A stretch of DNA of 64,000 nt. Source: Flectobacillus longus. Lineage in GTDB: Bacteria > Bacteroidota > Bacteroidia > Cytophagales > Spirosomataceae. The translations under genes were made by a program, and so were the position numbers. The notes under the pieces were generated by a model. That model saw only the letters and a list, made by a program, of their open reading frames with translations. It had not been told where the DNA came from and made no database searches. The stretch is taken from assembly GCF_030056705.1 (NCBI RefSeq), contig NZ_JASHIC010000011.1:62001-126000 (forward strand), read 5' to 3'. Below are positions 42,103 to 50,990 of the stretch, piece after piece (position 1 is the first letter of the stretch; the number at the start of each line of letters is the position of its first letter).

Positions 42103-42126
42103 ATAAAAGATTAAAAGGTCTTTTAT
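42103..42126. promoter_or_regulatory. Operator ATAAAAGA-N8-TCTTTTAT (flavohaemoprotein gene)
   Basis: A perfect 8-bp inverted repeat with the same 8-base spacer as the operator at 41458; only the spacer sequence differs. It ends 16 bp before the start codon of the flavohaemoprotein gene, over the expected promoter. Confidence 0.75.
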
Positions 42127-42142
42127 TCTTTATTGTAATATT

Positions 42143-43330
42143 ATGGCAAGTGCAAAAACTATAGAAATCGTAAAGGCTACCGTGCCTGTGTTAGCCGTTC
42201 ATGGAGAGGCAATTACGAAAACTTTTTATCAATTGTTATTTGAAAGAAATCCTTCTCTCAAAAATGTTTTTAATATGACTCACCAAGTACACGGAACCCA
42301 ACCGCGTGCCTTGGCAAATGCCGTGTACGCCTACGCTGCTAATATCGAAAATCCAGCAGTGTTGGCAAAAGCTATCACTCAAATCACACAAAAGCATACA
42401 AGTTTGTCGGTTACTCCTGAAATGTATGATATCGTAGGAACTAATTTATTAGAGGCAATAAAGGTTGTTTTGGGAGATGCAGCTACCGATGATATTATAA
42501 ATGCTTGGGCTGAAGCTTATCAAGAGTTAGCTAATTTGTTGATTGGCATTGAAGAAAAAATCTATCAAGAAGCTGAGCAGCAGGAGGGTGGTTATCGTGG
42601 ACAGAAAAGTTATACAATTATAAAAAAAGAAGAGGAGTCTAGTATCATTACTAGTTTTTATCTGAAACCTACTGATAATACTTCAATACCACAATTCAAA
42701 TCTGGACAATATGTAGCAGTAAATGTTTCTATTGCTGGTGCTGAAAATACTTTTACACGAAATTATAGTTTGTCAGGTTGTACAACTCAAAATACCTTAA
42801 GAATTTCGGTTAAAAAGGAAACAGGTAAGCCCGCAGGTGTTGTTTCAAATTATTTGCATGAGATAGCTCAGGTTGGAGATACCATCAATTTGGGGATTCC
42901 TGCGGGTGAATTTGTACTAGAACCTACACAAAAACCAATCGTATTGATTGCTGGGGGTGTTGGAATTACACCTTTGATGAGTATGTACATGAATTTATTT
43001 CATCACGCCGAAAACGAAGTTTTGTTTATTCAATGTGCCAAAAATGGAGCTGTTCATGCTTTTGACCAAAGAAGTCGTCAGTTAGCGGGTAAAAAGGAGA
43101 GCTTGAAAGTGATTTCAATCTACGATGAGCCATCATCGACCGACCAACCAGATTATCAAGGTTTACTTACGCCTGAAATCCTTAAAGCAAATATCTCATC
43201 ACTCGATGCTGAATATTATTTCTGCGGTCCAGTACCATTTATGAAACAAGTCAAACAAATGCTTTTAGCATTAGAAATTCCAGAAGGGCAATTACATTAT
43301 GAGTTTTTTGGGCCAAGTGGAGATTTGTAA
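42143..43330 (+). CDS. hmp: Flavohaemoprotein, nitric oxide dioxygenase
   Basis: 395 residues, full length. Globin domain 1-140 with proximal H85 (QKHTSL) and distal Y29 and Q53 (KTFYQLLF, GTQPRAL), the same numbering as E. coli Hmp. FAD domain with RNYSLSG (about 243) and KPAGVVSNYLHE; NAD domain with AGGVGITPLMSM and the final YEFFGPSGD. It converts NO and O2 to nitrate using NADH. It follows the Rrf2 regulator gene by 185 bp and has its own copy of the same operator, implying induction by NO. Confidence 0.95.
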   Translation: MASAKTIEIVKATVPVLAVHGEAITKTFYQLLFERNPSLKNVFNMTHQVHGTQPRALANAVYAYAANIENPAVLAKAITQITQKHTSLSVTPEMYDIVGTNLLEAIKVVLGDAATDDIINAWAEAYQELANLLIGIEEKIYQEAEQQEGGYRGQKSYTIIKKEEESSIITSFYLKPTDNTSIPQFKSGQYVAVNVSIAGAENTFTRNYSLSGCTTQNTLRISVKKETGKPAGVVSNYLHEIAQVGDTINLGIPAGEFVLEPTQKPIVLIAGGVGITPLMSMYMNLFHHAENEVLFIQCAKNGAVHAFDQRSRQLAGKKESLKVISIYDEPSSTDQPDYQGLLTPEILKANISSLDAEYYFCGPVPFMKQVKQMLLALEIPEGQLHYEFFGPSGDL

Positions 43331-43416
43331 TAAAACAATCAAATAGGTGGATGTAAAAGTTGAAAGTGCCTACACAATAGAAACAGTTTAAAGCTGAGAT
43401 GATTCTATGATTTTAC

Positions 43417-43459
43417 ATCAAAAAAGCGGTTGAAATTCATTTTCAACCGCTTTTTTGAT
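43417..43459. terminator. Bidirectional terminator, AAAAGCGGTYGAAA family
   Basis: A perfect 19-bp stem (43417-43435 with 43441-43459; core AAAAAAGCGGTTGAAA) and loop TTCAT. It lies between the convergent hmp and dnaE genes. Third copy; here the stem has a compensating C-to-T / G-to-A change. Confidence 0.9.
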
Positions 43460-43604
43460 ATTGTTATGCTATTTCTGCTTTAAACGTAAAGTGTAACCTC
43501 TCTACCATTAATTACAAATTTTAACATAATTACTAAAGCGCAAATCACTCAATTCGAGATTATTCACTTTGTGCCTTTGTTCCTTCCTAACTATGCCCTT
43601 CCAA

Positions 43605-46600
43605 TTAATTCAACTTAAAAGTCACTCCATTGATTTGCTGAAGCTCCTCCAAGAATTCATTATTTGGAGATATTTTATTTTTCCTTGAAAGCATAGTAAC
43701 CTCAACTTTGTCTTCAGGGTCGACAACTTTTACAGAAACACTACAAGTACCTTGATGTTTGAGAAAAAGTTGATTGAGTGAATCCACAATCATCGCATTT
43801 ACTGATTGCAGTCCTAAAGTGATACTTAGTTCTTTGGTATATTTATCCCTAATTTCCGAGAGCAATTGCATACTCATAGGCTTATATTCCCAATCATCAG
43901 GTTTGCCCCAACGGTTGCGAATAGTACCTTTTACATACAAGAATCTATCTTGTGAAACATATTTGGATAAGTTGACAAAATCCTCACCAAAAAGCGCAAA
44001 TTCATAACTACCATTATAGTCTTCAAGTGTAAACAACATAAATGGATTTCCGTTTTTGGAATAGCGTTCTACTACTTTTGTAACAATACCTCCTACACTT
44101 ACTTCTTTCCCTCTGTAGGCAGGATCCATGACTTTATCAAGTGTAGTGGTACAAAAACTATCAAGCTCAAGTCTATAACTATCGAGCGGGTGACCAGAGA
44201 TATAGATGCCCACAACGTCCTTTTCGAACTTTAATCGCTCCATTTGCGACCATTTTTCAATACTTGGAATTTTGGGTTTTGCAATATCTGCTCCACCACC
44301 TTCACCCAGCATTCCAAATAATGATGCCTGTGCCGAAGAAGCTATTTCAGAAGATTTGTTGGCATAACGGATAATTTTTTCAATAAAAGTAGAGCCTTCA
44401 CTTTCTTCAAAATAGATAGCACGGTGAATTTCTGGATAGCAGTCAAACGCACCTGCATACGCCAAACTTTCGAGTGTTTTCTTGTTTACGGTACGTAAAT
44501 TTACACGAGTCACAAAGTCATAAATATCCTTGTAAGGACCATTTTTGTCACGCTCCTCGATAATAGATTCTACAGCTGCATCACCAGTTCCTTTGATGGC
44601 ACCTAATCCAAAGCGAATTTCTCCTTTCTTGTTAACAGCAAACGAGCGGTAAGATTCATTGATGTCTGGTCCCAATACAGGCAATCCCATGCGCTTACAC
44701 TCTTCCATAAAAAAGGTAATCTTTTCAATGTTGCCTAAAGAGTTAGACATCACAGCAGCCATGTATTCCGAAGGATAGTGGGCTTTTAGATAGCCAGTTT
44801 GGTAAGCTACAAAAGCATAACAAGTCGAGTGAGATTTGTTAAAGGCATATTGTGCAAAGGCTTCCCAGTCTGTCCAGATTTTGTTGAGTTTGTCTTCAGG
44901 ATGCCCTTTTTCTTTGGCACCATCCACAAACTTACTTTTCATTTTATCAAGCGTGTAACGGTCTTTTTTACCCATTGCTTTTCTCAGAACGTCGGCATCT
45001 CCTTTCGAGAATCCTGCTAATTTCTGAGACAAAAGCATCACCTGCTCTTGATAAACGGTAATTCCGTAGGTATCCGCCAAGTATTCCTCCATGTCGGGCA
45101 AATCGTAAGAGATTTCCTCACGACCATGTTTACGAGCAATAAAGTTGGGAATATAGGCAATCGGGCCAGGACGATACAAGGCGTTCATGGCAATCAAATC
45201 CGAGAATTGATCGGGCTTTAAATCCAACAAGTGCTTTTGCATCCCGCCAGATTCAAATTGGAAGGTAGCGTTTGTCTCGCCTCTTTGGTACAGTTCGTAA
45301 GTTTTTACATCATCAAGAGGAATAGTATCTAAATCGATAACTACACCATAATTTTGTTTAATCAAACGAAGTGCTTCCTTCAGGATAGAAAGGGTCTTCA
45401 GACCTAAAAAGTCCATTTTGATTACTCCTGCATCTTCAATGATTTTACCTTCAAATTGCGTAATCAATAAGTTTACTTCTTTTGAAGTAGCAACAGGCAA
45501 AATTTCTGTTAAATCCTTGGGCGCAATAATAATCCCAGCAGCATGAATACCCGTACCACGAACAGAACCTTCCAAAACCAAGGCTTCTTCTAATACTTTT
45601 GAACGCAAAGAACCTTCTCGACGTATTTCACGGAGTTTCTTAACGTTTTCTATATCTTCAGCTTGTAATTGTTCTTTTTCTGCAAGTGATTTTTCACCAA
45701 TTAATGGGGCATTCATTACTCTATTCAAACTAGTGCCTGGTTTATCAGGGACTAATTTTGCTAGTTCATTGGATTCATTCAGTGGTAAATCCATTACACG
45801 AGCTACGTCTTTGATAGACATTTTGGCAGCCATTGTACCATACGTTACAATGTGCGCAACTTGCTGTTTACCATATTTATCTACTACATAATCAATTACC
45901 TTTTGGCGACCTTCATCATCGAAGTCCGTATCAATATCGGGCATTGATTTACGGTCAGGATTCAAGAAACGCTCAAATAGGAGGTTGTATTTAATCGGGT
46001 CAATATTGGTAATACCGATACAGTACGCCACCGCCGAACCAGCCGCCGAACCACGACCAGGCCCTACAAATACGCCTAAGTCTCGACCTGCATTGATGAA
46101 ATCTTGTACAATCAAGAAGTAACCTGCAAATCCCATCGTTCTAACTACGTGTAGCTCAAACGCCAAACGTTCTTTGATATGAGGTTCCTCCCAATTTTCA
46201 CCATAGCGATTACGAGCGCCTTCCCATGTCAAATGTTCGAGGTAATCATCTTGAGAAACAAAACCAGCTGGAATTTGATAGTTAGGAAGCAAAATATCTT
46301 GCTTCAATTTCAAATGGTCACACTTGTCAACGATTTCGTTGGTATTATCAATTGCCTCTGGAATATGACTCCAAAGGTCAGTCATTTCTTGTGTTGACTT
46401 AAAATAAAATTGGTCATTATAAAAAGCAAAACGCTTTCCCTTCACGCTTTCGCCATCATCAACATCCTTGTAAGTTGGCGTAGATTGCTTTTCGCCAGTG
46501 TTGATACAAAGTAAAATATCGTGGGCGTTGGCATCTTTTTGGTCGAGATAGTGAGAGTCATTGGAGGCAATAACTTTTACGTTATATTTCTTCGCAAACT

Positions 46601-47177
46601 TTAACAAAACCTCATTGACCTTCAACTGGTCGGGAATTTCGTGGTTTTGTACCTCGATATAATAGTCTTCACCAAATAAATCCAGCCACCATTTGAATTC
46701 TTTCTCCGCTTCTTCCTCCCCGTGTCTCAAAATGGCCTGAGGAACAGACGCACCGATACAGCATGTTGTGGCAATTAACCCTTCATGGTATTGTAGAATC
46801 AACTCTTTATCAATACGAGGATATTTACCGTATAAACCCTCGATGTAGCCCAATGAACATAGTTTTACCAAGTTTTCGTAACCTTTGCGGTTTTTGGCAA
46901 GCATCAATTGGTGATTACGACGGTCTTTTTGTTCTTTGGAGAAAGCTTTTTTGTGGCGGTCTTCCACGACATAAAACTCGCAACCTACGATAGGTTTTAC
47001 GTCTCCATGTTTTCCAGCTTCCGCGACAAATTGGAATGCTCCAAACATATTCCCGTGGTCAGTAATGGCCACAGCAGGCATATTATCAGCCTTGGCTTTG
47101 GCAAAAAGCCCCGAAATTTTTGAAGCTCCATCAAGTAAGGAGTACTGTGTATGACAGTGTAAGTGACTAAATTGCAT
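43605..47177 (-). CDS. dnaE: DNA polymerase III alpha subunit
   Basis: 1190 residues, replicative polymerase. The PHP domain opens the protein (MQFSHLHCHTQYSLLDGASKI). The polymerase core follows, with the FVGPGRGSAAGSAVAYCIGI motif and the catalytic acidic loop MPDIDTDFDDEGR (about residue 430), then VYQEQVMLLSQKLAGFSKGDAD. Helix-hairpin-helix (VLGPDINESYRSFAVNKKGEIRFGLGAIKG) and an OB fold near 1000-1080 (VSVGGIVTKVVERYSKNGNPFMLFTLEDYNGS) close the enzyme. The ATG at 47177 directly precedes the PHP motif; the longer frame was rejected. Lies 66 bp behind the DUF2461 gene on the same strand. Confidence 0.97.
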   Translation of the reverse strand: MQFSHLHCHTQYSLLDGASKISGLFAKAKADNMPAVAITDHGNMFGAFQFVAEAGKHGDVKPIVGCEFYVVEDRHKKAFSKEQKDRRNHQLMLAKNRKGYENLVKLCSLGYIEGLYGKYPRIDKELILQYHEGLIATTCCIGASVPQAILRHGEEEAEKEFKWWLDLFGEDYYIEVQNHEIPDQLKVNEVLLKFAKKYNVKVIASNDSHYLDQKDANAHDILLCINTGEKQSTPTYKDVDDGESVKGKRFAFYNDQFYFKSTQEMTDLWSHIPEAIDNTNEIVDKCDHLKLKQDILLPNYQIPAGFVSQDDYLEHLTWEGARNRYGENWEEPHIKERLAFELHVVRTMGFAGYFLIVQDFINAGRDLGVFVGPGRGSAAGSAVAYCIGITNIDPIKYNLLFERFLNPDRKSMPDIDTDFDDEGRQKVIDYVVDKYGKQQVAHIVTYGTMAAKMSIKDVARVMDLPLNESNELAKLVPDKPGTSLNRVMNAPLIGEKSLAEKEQLQAEDIENVKKLREIRREGSLRSKVLEEALVLEGSVRGTGIHAAGIIIAPKDLTEILPVATSKEVNLLITQFEGKIIEDAGVIKMDFLGLKTLSILKEALRLIKQNYGVVIDLDTIPLDDVKTYELYQRGETNATFQFESGGMQKHLLDLKPDQFSDLIAMNALYRPGPIAYIPNFIARKHGREEISYDLPDMEEYLADTYGITVYQEQVMLLSQKLAGFSKGDADVLRKAMGKKDRYTLDKMKSKFVDGAKEKGHPEDKLNKIWTDWEAFAQYAFNKSHSTCYAFVAYQTGYLKAHYPSEYMAAVMSNSLGNIEKITFFMEECKRMGLPVLGPDINESYRSFAVNKKGEIRFGLGAIKGTGDAAVESIIEERDKNGPYKDIYDFVTRVNLRTVNKKTLESLAYAGAFDCYPEIHRAIYFEESEGSTFIEKIIRYANKSSEIASSAQASLFGMLGEGGGADIAKPKIPSIEKWSQMERLKFEKDVVGIYISGHPLDSYRLELDSFCTTTLDKVMDPAYRGKEVSVGGIVTKVVERYSKNGNPFMLFTLEDYNGSYEFALFGEDFVNLSKYVSQDRFLYVKGTIRNRWGKPDDWEYKPMSMQLLSEIRDKYTKELSITLGLQSVNAMIVDSLNQLFLKHQGTCSVSVKVVDPEDKVEVTMLSRKNKISPNNEFLEELQQINGVTFKLN

Positions 47178-47243
47178 AATTTCTAAAGGTAATATTGGCA
47201 AAGAAATAGTTTAAAGAAACCTATTTCAGAATTAATTTCATTT

Positions 47244-47930
47244 CTACAACAACTGAATATCTGGTTCTTCGTGGTCAAAGAAAATTACGTTCAGGTAATC
47301 CAAATAAGGTTTTAATATCTTACACGTTTCAGTTACCTGTTCCACAAAGTTGGGTGAAAGCACCTCTTCATTGGTGAATTTTTTCCAGAAAAACATTTGT
47401 TTCCATTTCAATAACTCAATTTCTGGATGGTTTTTATCATAACCTTTTGGAGACGTTTTTACTTTCTCACCTTCGGGCGTTCCAAAGGTTTTGACAAAAA
47501 GTGGGTCAAAGATAATACCTTTTAAACTTTCTGGACTAAAATCTATTTCTTGACGAAAAGCGGCGAGTTGCTCGGCAGTTGGCGAATACATACCTCCCCC
47601 AAGGAATGAACCACCATTTTCGATATGTAAATAGTAATCCATTTTTCCAGACTTGCGTCCGCCTTCCGAAAAACTAGCCGAAAGCCATGTTTTATAGGGA
47701 TCTTTGTTTGCCGAAAAGCGCACATCACGGGCAATTCGGTAATTACAGTCTTTAATTTTTACGCCAGACAGGTTTTCAAATGTTCCAATACTATTAATTA
47801 ATTCTTGGATGCTTTCTTCAAAACTTGCTTTTACCCCATCATATTCTTTCTTGTTGGCGTGAAACCATTCTCGGTTATTGTTGATTTTGAGTTGATTAAG
47901 GAAGTCAAAAGTTTGTTGAGTAATGGCCAT
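47244..47930 (-). CDS. DUF2461 domain protein
   Basis: 228 residues. Family pattern: TFDFLNQLKINNNREWFHANKKEYD near the start, 'RIARDVRFSANKDPYKTWLSASF', 'GKMDYYLHIENGGSFLGGGMYSPTAEQLAAFRQEI', and LKTSPKGYDKNHPEIELLK-like later region (KVKTSPKGYDKNHPEIELLKW). DUF2461 proteins are widespread and of unknown activity. Upstream of dnaE on the same strand, probably cotranscribed. Confidence 0.9.
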   Translation of the reverse strand: MAITQQTFDFLNQLKINNNREWFHANKKEYDGVKASFEESIQELINSIGTFENLSGVKIKDCNYRIARDVRFSANKDPYKTWLSASFSEGGRKSGKMDYYLHIENGGSFLGGGMYSPTAEQLAAFRQEIDFSPESLKGIIFDPLFVKTFGTPEGEKVKTSPKGYDKNHPEIELLKWKQMFFWKKFTNEEVLSPNFVEQVTETCKILKPYLDYLNVIFFDHEEPDIQLL

Positions 47931-48094
47931 GTGTTTACTTTTTATAGATTTGTATCAGTTCTTATTTGTGAAGTTACTCAAAATGTTCAAACCATGATTT
48001 GACGGATTGGAGGAATTTGTGGAATTTTGTATAAAAATGGACTCGAAGCTTGCGAAGGCTTCAATATCACAAAGAACCAATTAATCCTTCTAGC

Positions 48095-49069
48095 ATGAGA
48101 ATACTAACAGGCATTCAAGCATCGGGGCGTCCACATTTGGGAAATATTTTGGGAGCGATTCGCCCAGCCGTAGCCTTGTCTAAAGAACCAAATAATGAAT
48201 CATTTTTGTTCATTGCCGACTTACATACTTTAACAAGTTTGAAAGATGGTGATGCACTTCGTCAAAATACTTATGCTATTGCAGCCGCATGGTTGGCTTG
48301 CGGATTTGACCCTGAGAAAAACTTTTTCTATCGTCAATCAAGGTTGGCTGGTTATCATACCGAATTGATGTGGTATCTTAATTGCTTTACGCCATTTCCG
48401 ATGTTGGCTAATGCTCATAGCTTTAAAGAGAAATCTGAAAAGTTGGCAAGTGTCAATGCTGGCTTGTTTACCTATCCAGTATTACAAGCGGCAGATATTG
48501 TACTATACGATGCGCATTTAGTGCCAGTGGGGAAAGACCAACGTCAACACCTTGAAATGACACGTGATATTGCTTCTGCATTTAATCGTCAGTATGAGGA
48601 GGAGGTTTTGGTGCTTCCAGAAGCAAGAATTGATGAGTCAGTTATGACAATTCCTGGAATTGATGGACAAAAGATGAGTAAATCTTATGGCAACTTCATC
48701 GACGTATTTTTACCTGAAAAAGAATTATTGAAAGTTGTCAAGAAAATTGTTACAGATACAAAAGGATTGGAAGAACCGAAAGACCCTGATACCTGTAATG
48801 TATTTAAGTTATATGAATTGGTGGCAACAGCCGAAGAGATTGCTTCAATGCGTGAAAAATATTTGGCAGGAGGTTTTGGTTATGGTCATGCTAAGCAAGC
48901 ATTGCATGAAGTATTAGTTCGTGAGTTTGCTGAAGAAAGACGTTTGTTTGAGTATTATATGAATAACTTGGACGAGCTAGAAGCAAAATTGAAAATCGGA
49001 GAAGCTAAGGCGGAAGAAATCGCTAAAGCAACGATTGAGCGTGTTCGTAAAGTTTTAAGATTTGTTTAA
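48095..49069 (+). CDS. trpS: Tryptophanyl-tRNA synthetase
   Basis: 324 residues, class I. The HIGH-equivalent GRPHLGN is at residues 11-17 and KMSKS at 193-197 (GQKMSKSYGN). AMP/Trp pocket segments FLFIADLHTLTS, YPVLQAADIVLYDAHLVPVGKDQRQHLEMTRDIA are typical. ATG at 48095 chosen, as MRILTGIQASG is the usual N terminus of bacterial TrpRS; the earlier start at 48050 is unsupported. Followed by an inverted repeat interrupted by a dispersed repeat. Confidence 0.96.
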   Translation: MRILTGIQASGRPHLGNILGAIRPAVALSKEPNNESFLFIADLHTLTSLKDGDALRQNTYAIAAAWLACGFDPEKNFFYRQSRLAGYHTELMWYLNCFTPFPMLANAHSFKEKSEKLASVNAGLFTYPVLQAADIVLYDAHLVPVGKDQRQHLEMTRDIASAFNRQYEEEVLVLPEARIDESVMTIPGIDGQKMSKSYGNFIDVFLPEKELLKVVKKIVTDTKGLEEPKDPDTCNVFKLYELVATAEEIASMREKYLAGGFGYGHAKQALHEVLVREFAEERRLFEYYMNNLDELEAKLKIGEAKAEEIAKATIERVRKVLRFV

Positions 49070-49076
49070 AATATCA

Positions 49077-49152
49077 AACCGTGTCAAGTGAGTGCTGAAT
49101 TGTGAGTACTGAGTTTTGAGTGTAATTTTATGATTACACTTTTGACACGGTT
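49077..49152 (+). terminator. Terminator arms separated by a dispersed repeat
   Basis: AACCGTGTCAA (49077-49087) and TTGACACGGTT (49142-49152) are perfect inverse copies, followed by AATTTTCT; together they look like the trpS terminator. The 54 bases between them contain a 31-base member of the ACTCA repeat family (49090-49120, minus orientation), as if the repeat had been inserted in the loop. Confidence 0.55.
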
Positions 49153-49189
49153 AATTTTCTCCTCATCAGATAAGAATAGCCTCATTTTT

Positions 49190-49759
49190 ATGTTGGAAGC
49201 TCTCAAATCATTAGATACACAAGCCTTTCTTTTGTTGAATGGTATTCATCATCCTGTCATGGACAGTTTTATGAGTTTGATGACCAATAAGTTTACATGG
49301 ATTCCTTTGTATCTCTTTTTTCTCTATTTTATTGTAAAACAAGAAGATAAATCAGGCTGGAAGATACTTGTTGCTATACTGTTATGTATTTTGATTTCAG
49401 ACCAAGTTTGTTCTGGTTTGCTCAAGCCTTGGGTCGCTAGATTACGACCTTGCCATGAGCCCAGTTTAGCTAATGTGATACATTTGGTAGGAGGTTGTGG
49501 AGGACAATATGGCTTTTGCAGTTCGCACGCTGCTAATAGTTTTACCTTAGCCGTATTTTTCTATCTACAATATGGAAAGCAACACGCTTGGGTCAAATTT
49601 TTATTTCCTTGGGCAATAATTGTAAGTTACAGCCGTATCTATGTTGGAGTTCATTACCCTGGCGATGTAATTTGTGGAGCTTTGATTGGCTCACTTGCAG
49701 CTTATGGGGTTGTAAAAGTTCTTCATAACATTCAACGCTCAAAAAAGTTTACTCATTAA
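49190..49759 (+). CDS. PAP2 superfamily phosphatase
   Basis: About 189 residues with five to six membrane helices. The three PAP2 motifs are present: KPWVARLRP (K-x6-RP), FCSSHAANS (the SGH-type loop with catalytic His) and SRIYVGVHYPGDVI (SR-x5-H-x3-D). The enzyme removes phosphate from lipid phosphates, for example undecaprenyl pyrophosphate. An ATG at 49130 is also in frame, but it lies within the trpS terminator and adds a tail without homology; 49190 begins close to the usual N terminus (MLEALKSLDTQAFLLLNG). Confidence 0.88.
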   Translation: MLEALKSLDTQAFLLLNGIHHPVMDSFMSLMTNKFTWIPLYLFFLYFIVKQEDKSGWKILVAILLCILISDQVCSGLLKPWVARLRPCHEPSLANVIHLVGGCGGQYGFCSSHAANSFTLAVFFYLQYGKQHAWVKFLFPWAIIVSYSRIYVGVHYPGDVICGALIGSLAAYGVVKVLHNIQRSKKFTH

Positions 49760-49775
49760 CAATAATTGATAATCT

Positions 49776-50210
49776 ATGAAAATGCTCATTAACCTCTTTG
49801 GAATAGGCTTTATTTTGCTATTCTCTCATTTTTATAAAACAGAAAGTACTTCTGTTGAAGGAATGTGGCTAACGGCAGATAAGCTTTCCAAAATTTTAAT
49901 TTATGAAGAAAATGGGAAGTATCATGGAAAAATAGCTTGGCTAAAACAACCTTCTATTAACGGAAAGCCTGTGTTAGATAATAAAAACCAAGATGAGTCA
50001 TTGCGCAACAAACCCATGTTAGGTTTGATACTACTGAAAAACTTTATTGCTGAATCAAAAAATACTTGGAGAAATGGCACTATCTACGACCCAAGAAGCG
50101 GGAAAACGTATGACTGTGTTTTAACACTCAAAAACAGTAATACATTAGATGTGAGAGGATATATTGGTAAACCAATTTTTGGGAAGTCGGTAACGTTTAC
50201 AAGAGAATAA
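49776..50210 (+). CDS. DUF2147 domain protein, secreted
   Basis: 144 residues. A signal sequence (MKMLINLFGIGFILLFSHFYKT) precedes the beta-rich DUF2147 domain: 'VEGMWLTADKLSKILIYEENGKYHGKIAWL', 'DNKNQDESLRNKPMLGLILLKNF', 'NTWRNGTIYDPRSGKTYDCVLTLKNSNTLDVRGYIGKPIFGKSVTFTR'. The last segment is the family hallmark. Function unknown; exported. 17 bp after the PAP2 gene, so probably in one operon. Confidence 0.88.
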   Translation: MKMLINLFGIGFILLFSHFYKTESTSVEGMWLTADKLSKILIYEENGKYHGKIAWLKQPSINGKPVLDNKNQDESLRNKPMLGLILLKNFIAESKNTWRNGTIYDPRSGKTYDCVLTLKNSNTLDVRGYIGKPIFGKSVTFTRE

Positions 50211-50255
50211 AAGGAAAGAAATTTATTCTTTAATTGATATTAAATTCAAGCATAT

Positions 50256-50294
50256 AAAACGGAGAAGTCTCACTAAGGCTTCCCCGTTTTTTTT
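50256..50294 (+). terminator. Intrinsic terminator, probably bidirectional
   Basis: AAAACGG-AGAAG-TCT pairs with AGG-CTTCC-CCGTTTT (one mismatch and one wobble), followed by eight T in all. It lies between the convergent DUF2147 and oxidoreductase genes. Confidence 0.82.
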
Positions 50295-50349
50295 ATGAAC
50301 TTAATCAAATGAAAATTTATACATAGGAGTACCAATTGAAAGGCAGCCT

Positions 50350-50919
50350 TTAAAATATTTCTGCAATCTGCTGTGTCCACTGGTCGATAGTATCAGCATT
50401 GGCACGGTCTGCTTTATCAAAGAAAAAGTGTTTTTTGATTTCCAAACGGCAATACAAGTAAATACCCTTGTCCGAGGTAAGTGATAGAGCTTTGTCCATT
50501 CCTATCTCACCATATTCAGCGTGTGATTTCCCGTGTGTGTTAATAATTACGGCTTGTTTTCCTGTTAGTAACCCTTTTTGAATACCTTGGTCATAACGGT
50601 AAGCAAAGCCATAACTGAAAACTCTGTCAATATAGCCCTTCAAAATAGCAGGTAAACCTGTCCACCAAATAGGGTGAATAAACGTAATACAATCTGCCCA
50701 AGAAATAAAATCTTGTTCCGTTTTTACGTCTTCTGCAACTTGCCCTTTGTGTTGTCCTGCAATATCTTCTAGTGAAAGAACAGGATTGAAGTTGAGTTGG
50801 TACAAATCCCTAACCTCCACTTCATGTCCATTGGTGGTAAGCTTCTCAATTACTGCCTTTTTGAAATGCCCGTTCAAACTCTGAGTATTTGGATGAGCGT
50901 AAATAATCAAATGTTTCAT
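50350..50919 (-). CDS. NAD(P)H-dependent flavin oxidoreductase (NQO/MdaB-like fold)
   Basis: 189 residues. MKHLIIYAHPNTQSLNGHFKKAV is the standard N-terminal loop of the flavodoxin-like quinone reductases, 'EVEVRDLYQLNFNPVLS' follows, and 'DCITFIHPIWWTGLPAILKGYIDRVFSYGFAYR' is the FMN-contact and dimer region. It uses FMN or FAD to reduce quinones or similar electrophiles. The start at 50919 is the usual one. Its AraC neighbour upstream on the same strand (71 bp) is the likely regulator. Confidence 0.9.
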   Translation of the reverse strand: MKHLIIYAHPNTQSLNGHFKKAVIEKLTTNGHEVEVRDLYQLNFNPVLSLEDIAGQHKGQVAEDVKTEQDFISWADCITFIHPIWWTGLPAILKGYIDRVFSYGFAYRYDQGIQKGLLTGKQAVIINTHGKSHAEYGEIGMDKALSLTSDKGIYLYCRLEIKKHFFFDKADRANADTIDQWTQQIAEIF

Positions 50920-50990
50920 TGTTCTACTTTTTAAATGTGATGACACAAAAGTAGAATAGTCCTGCCTGCTAAAATTGTAAGAAAACGAAA

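Noticed and set aside
49130-49189. Upstream ATG for the PAP2 gene
   Set aside because: It falls between the arms of the trpS terminator and gives an N-terminal tail not typical of the family; 49190 is preferred.
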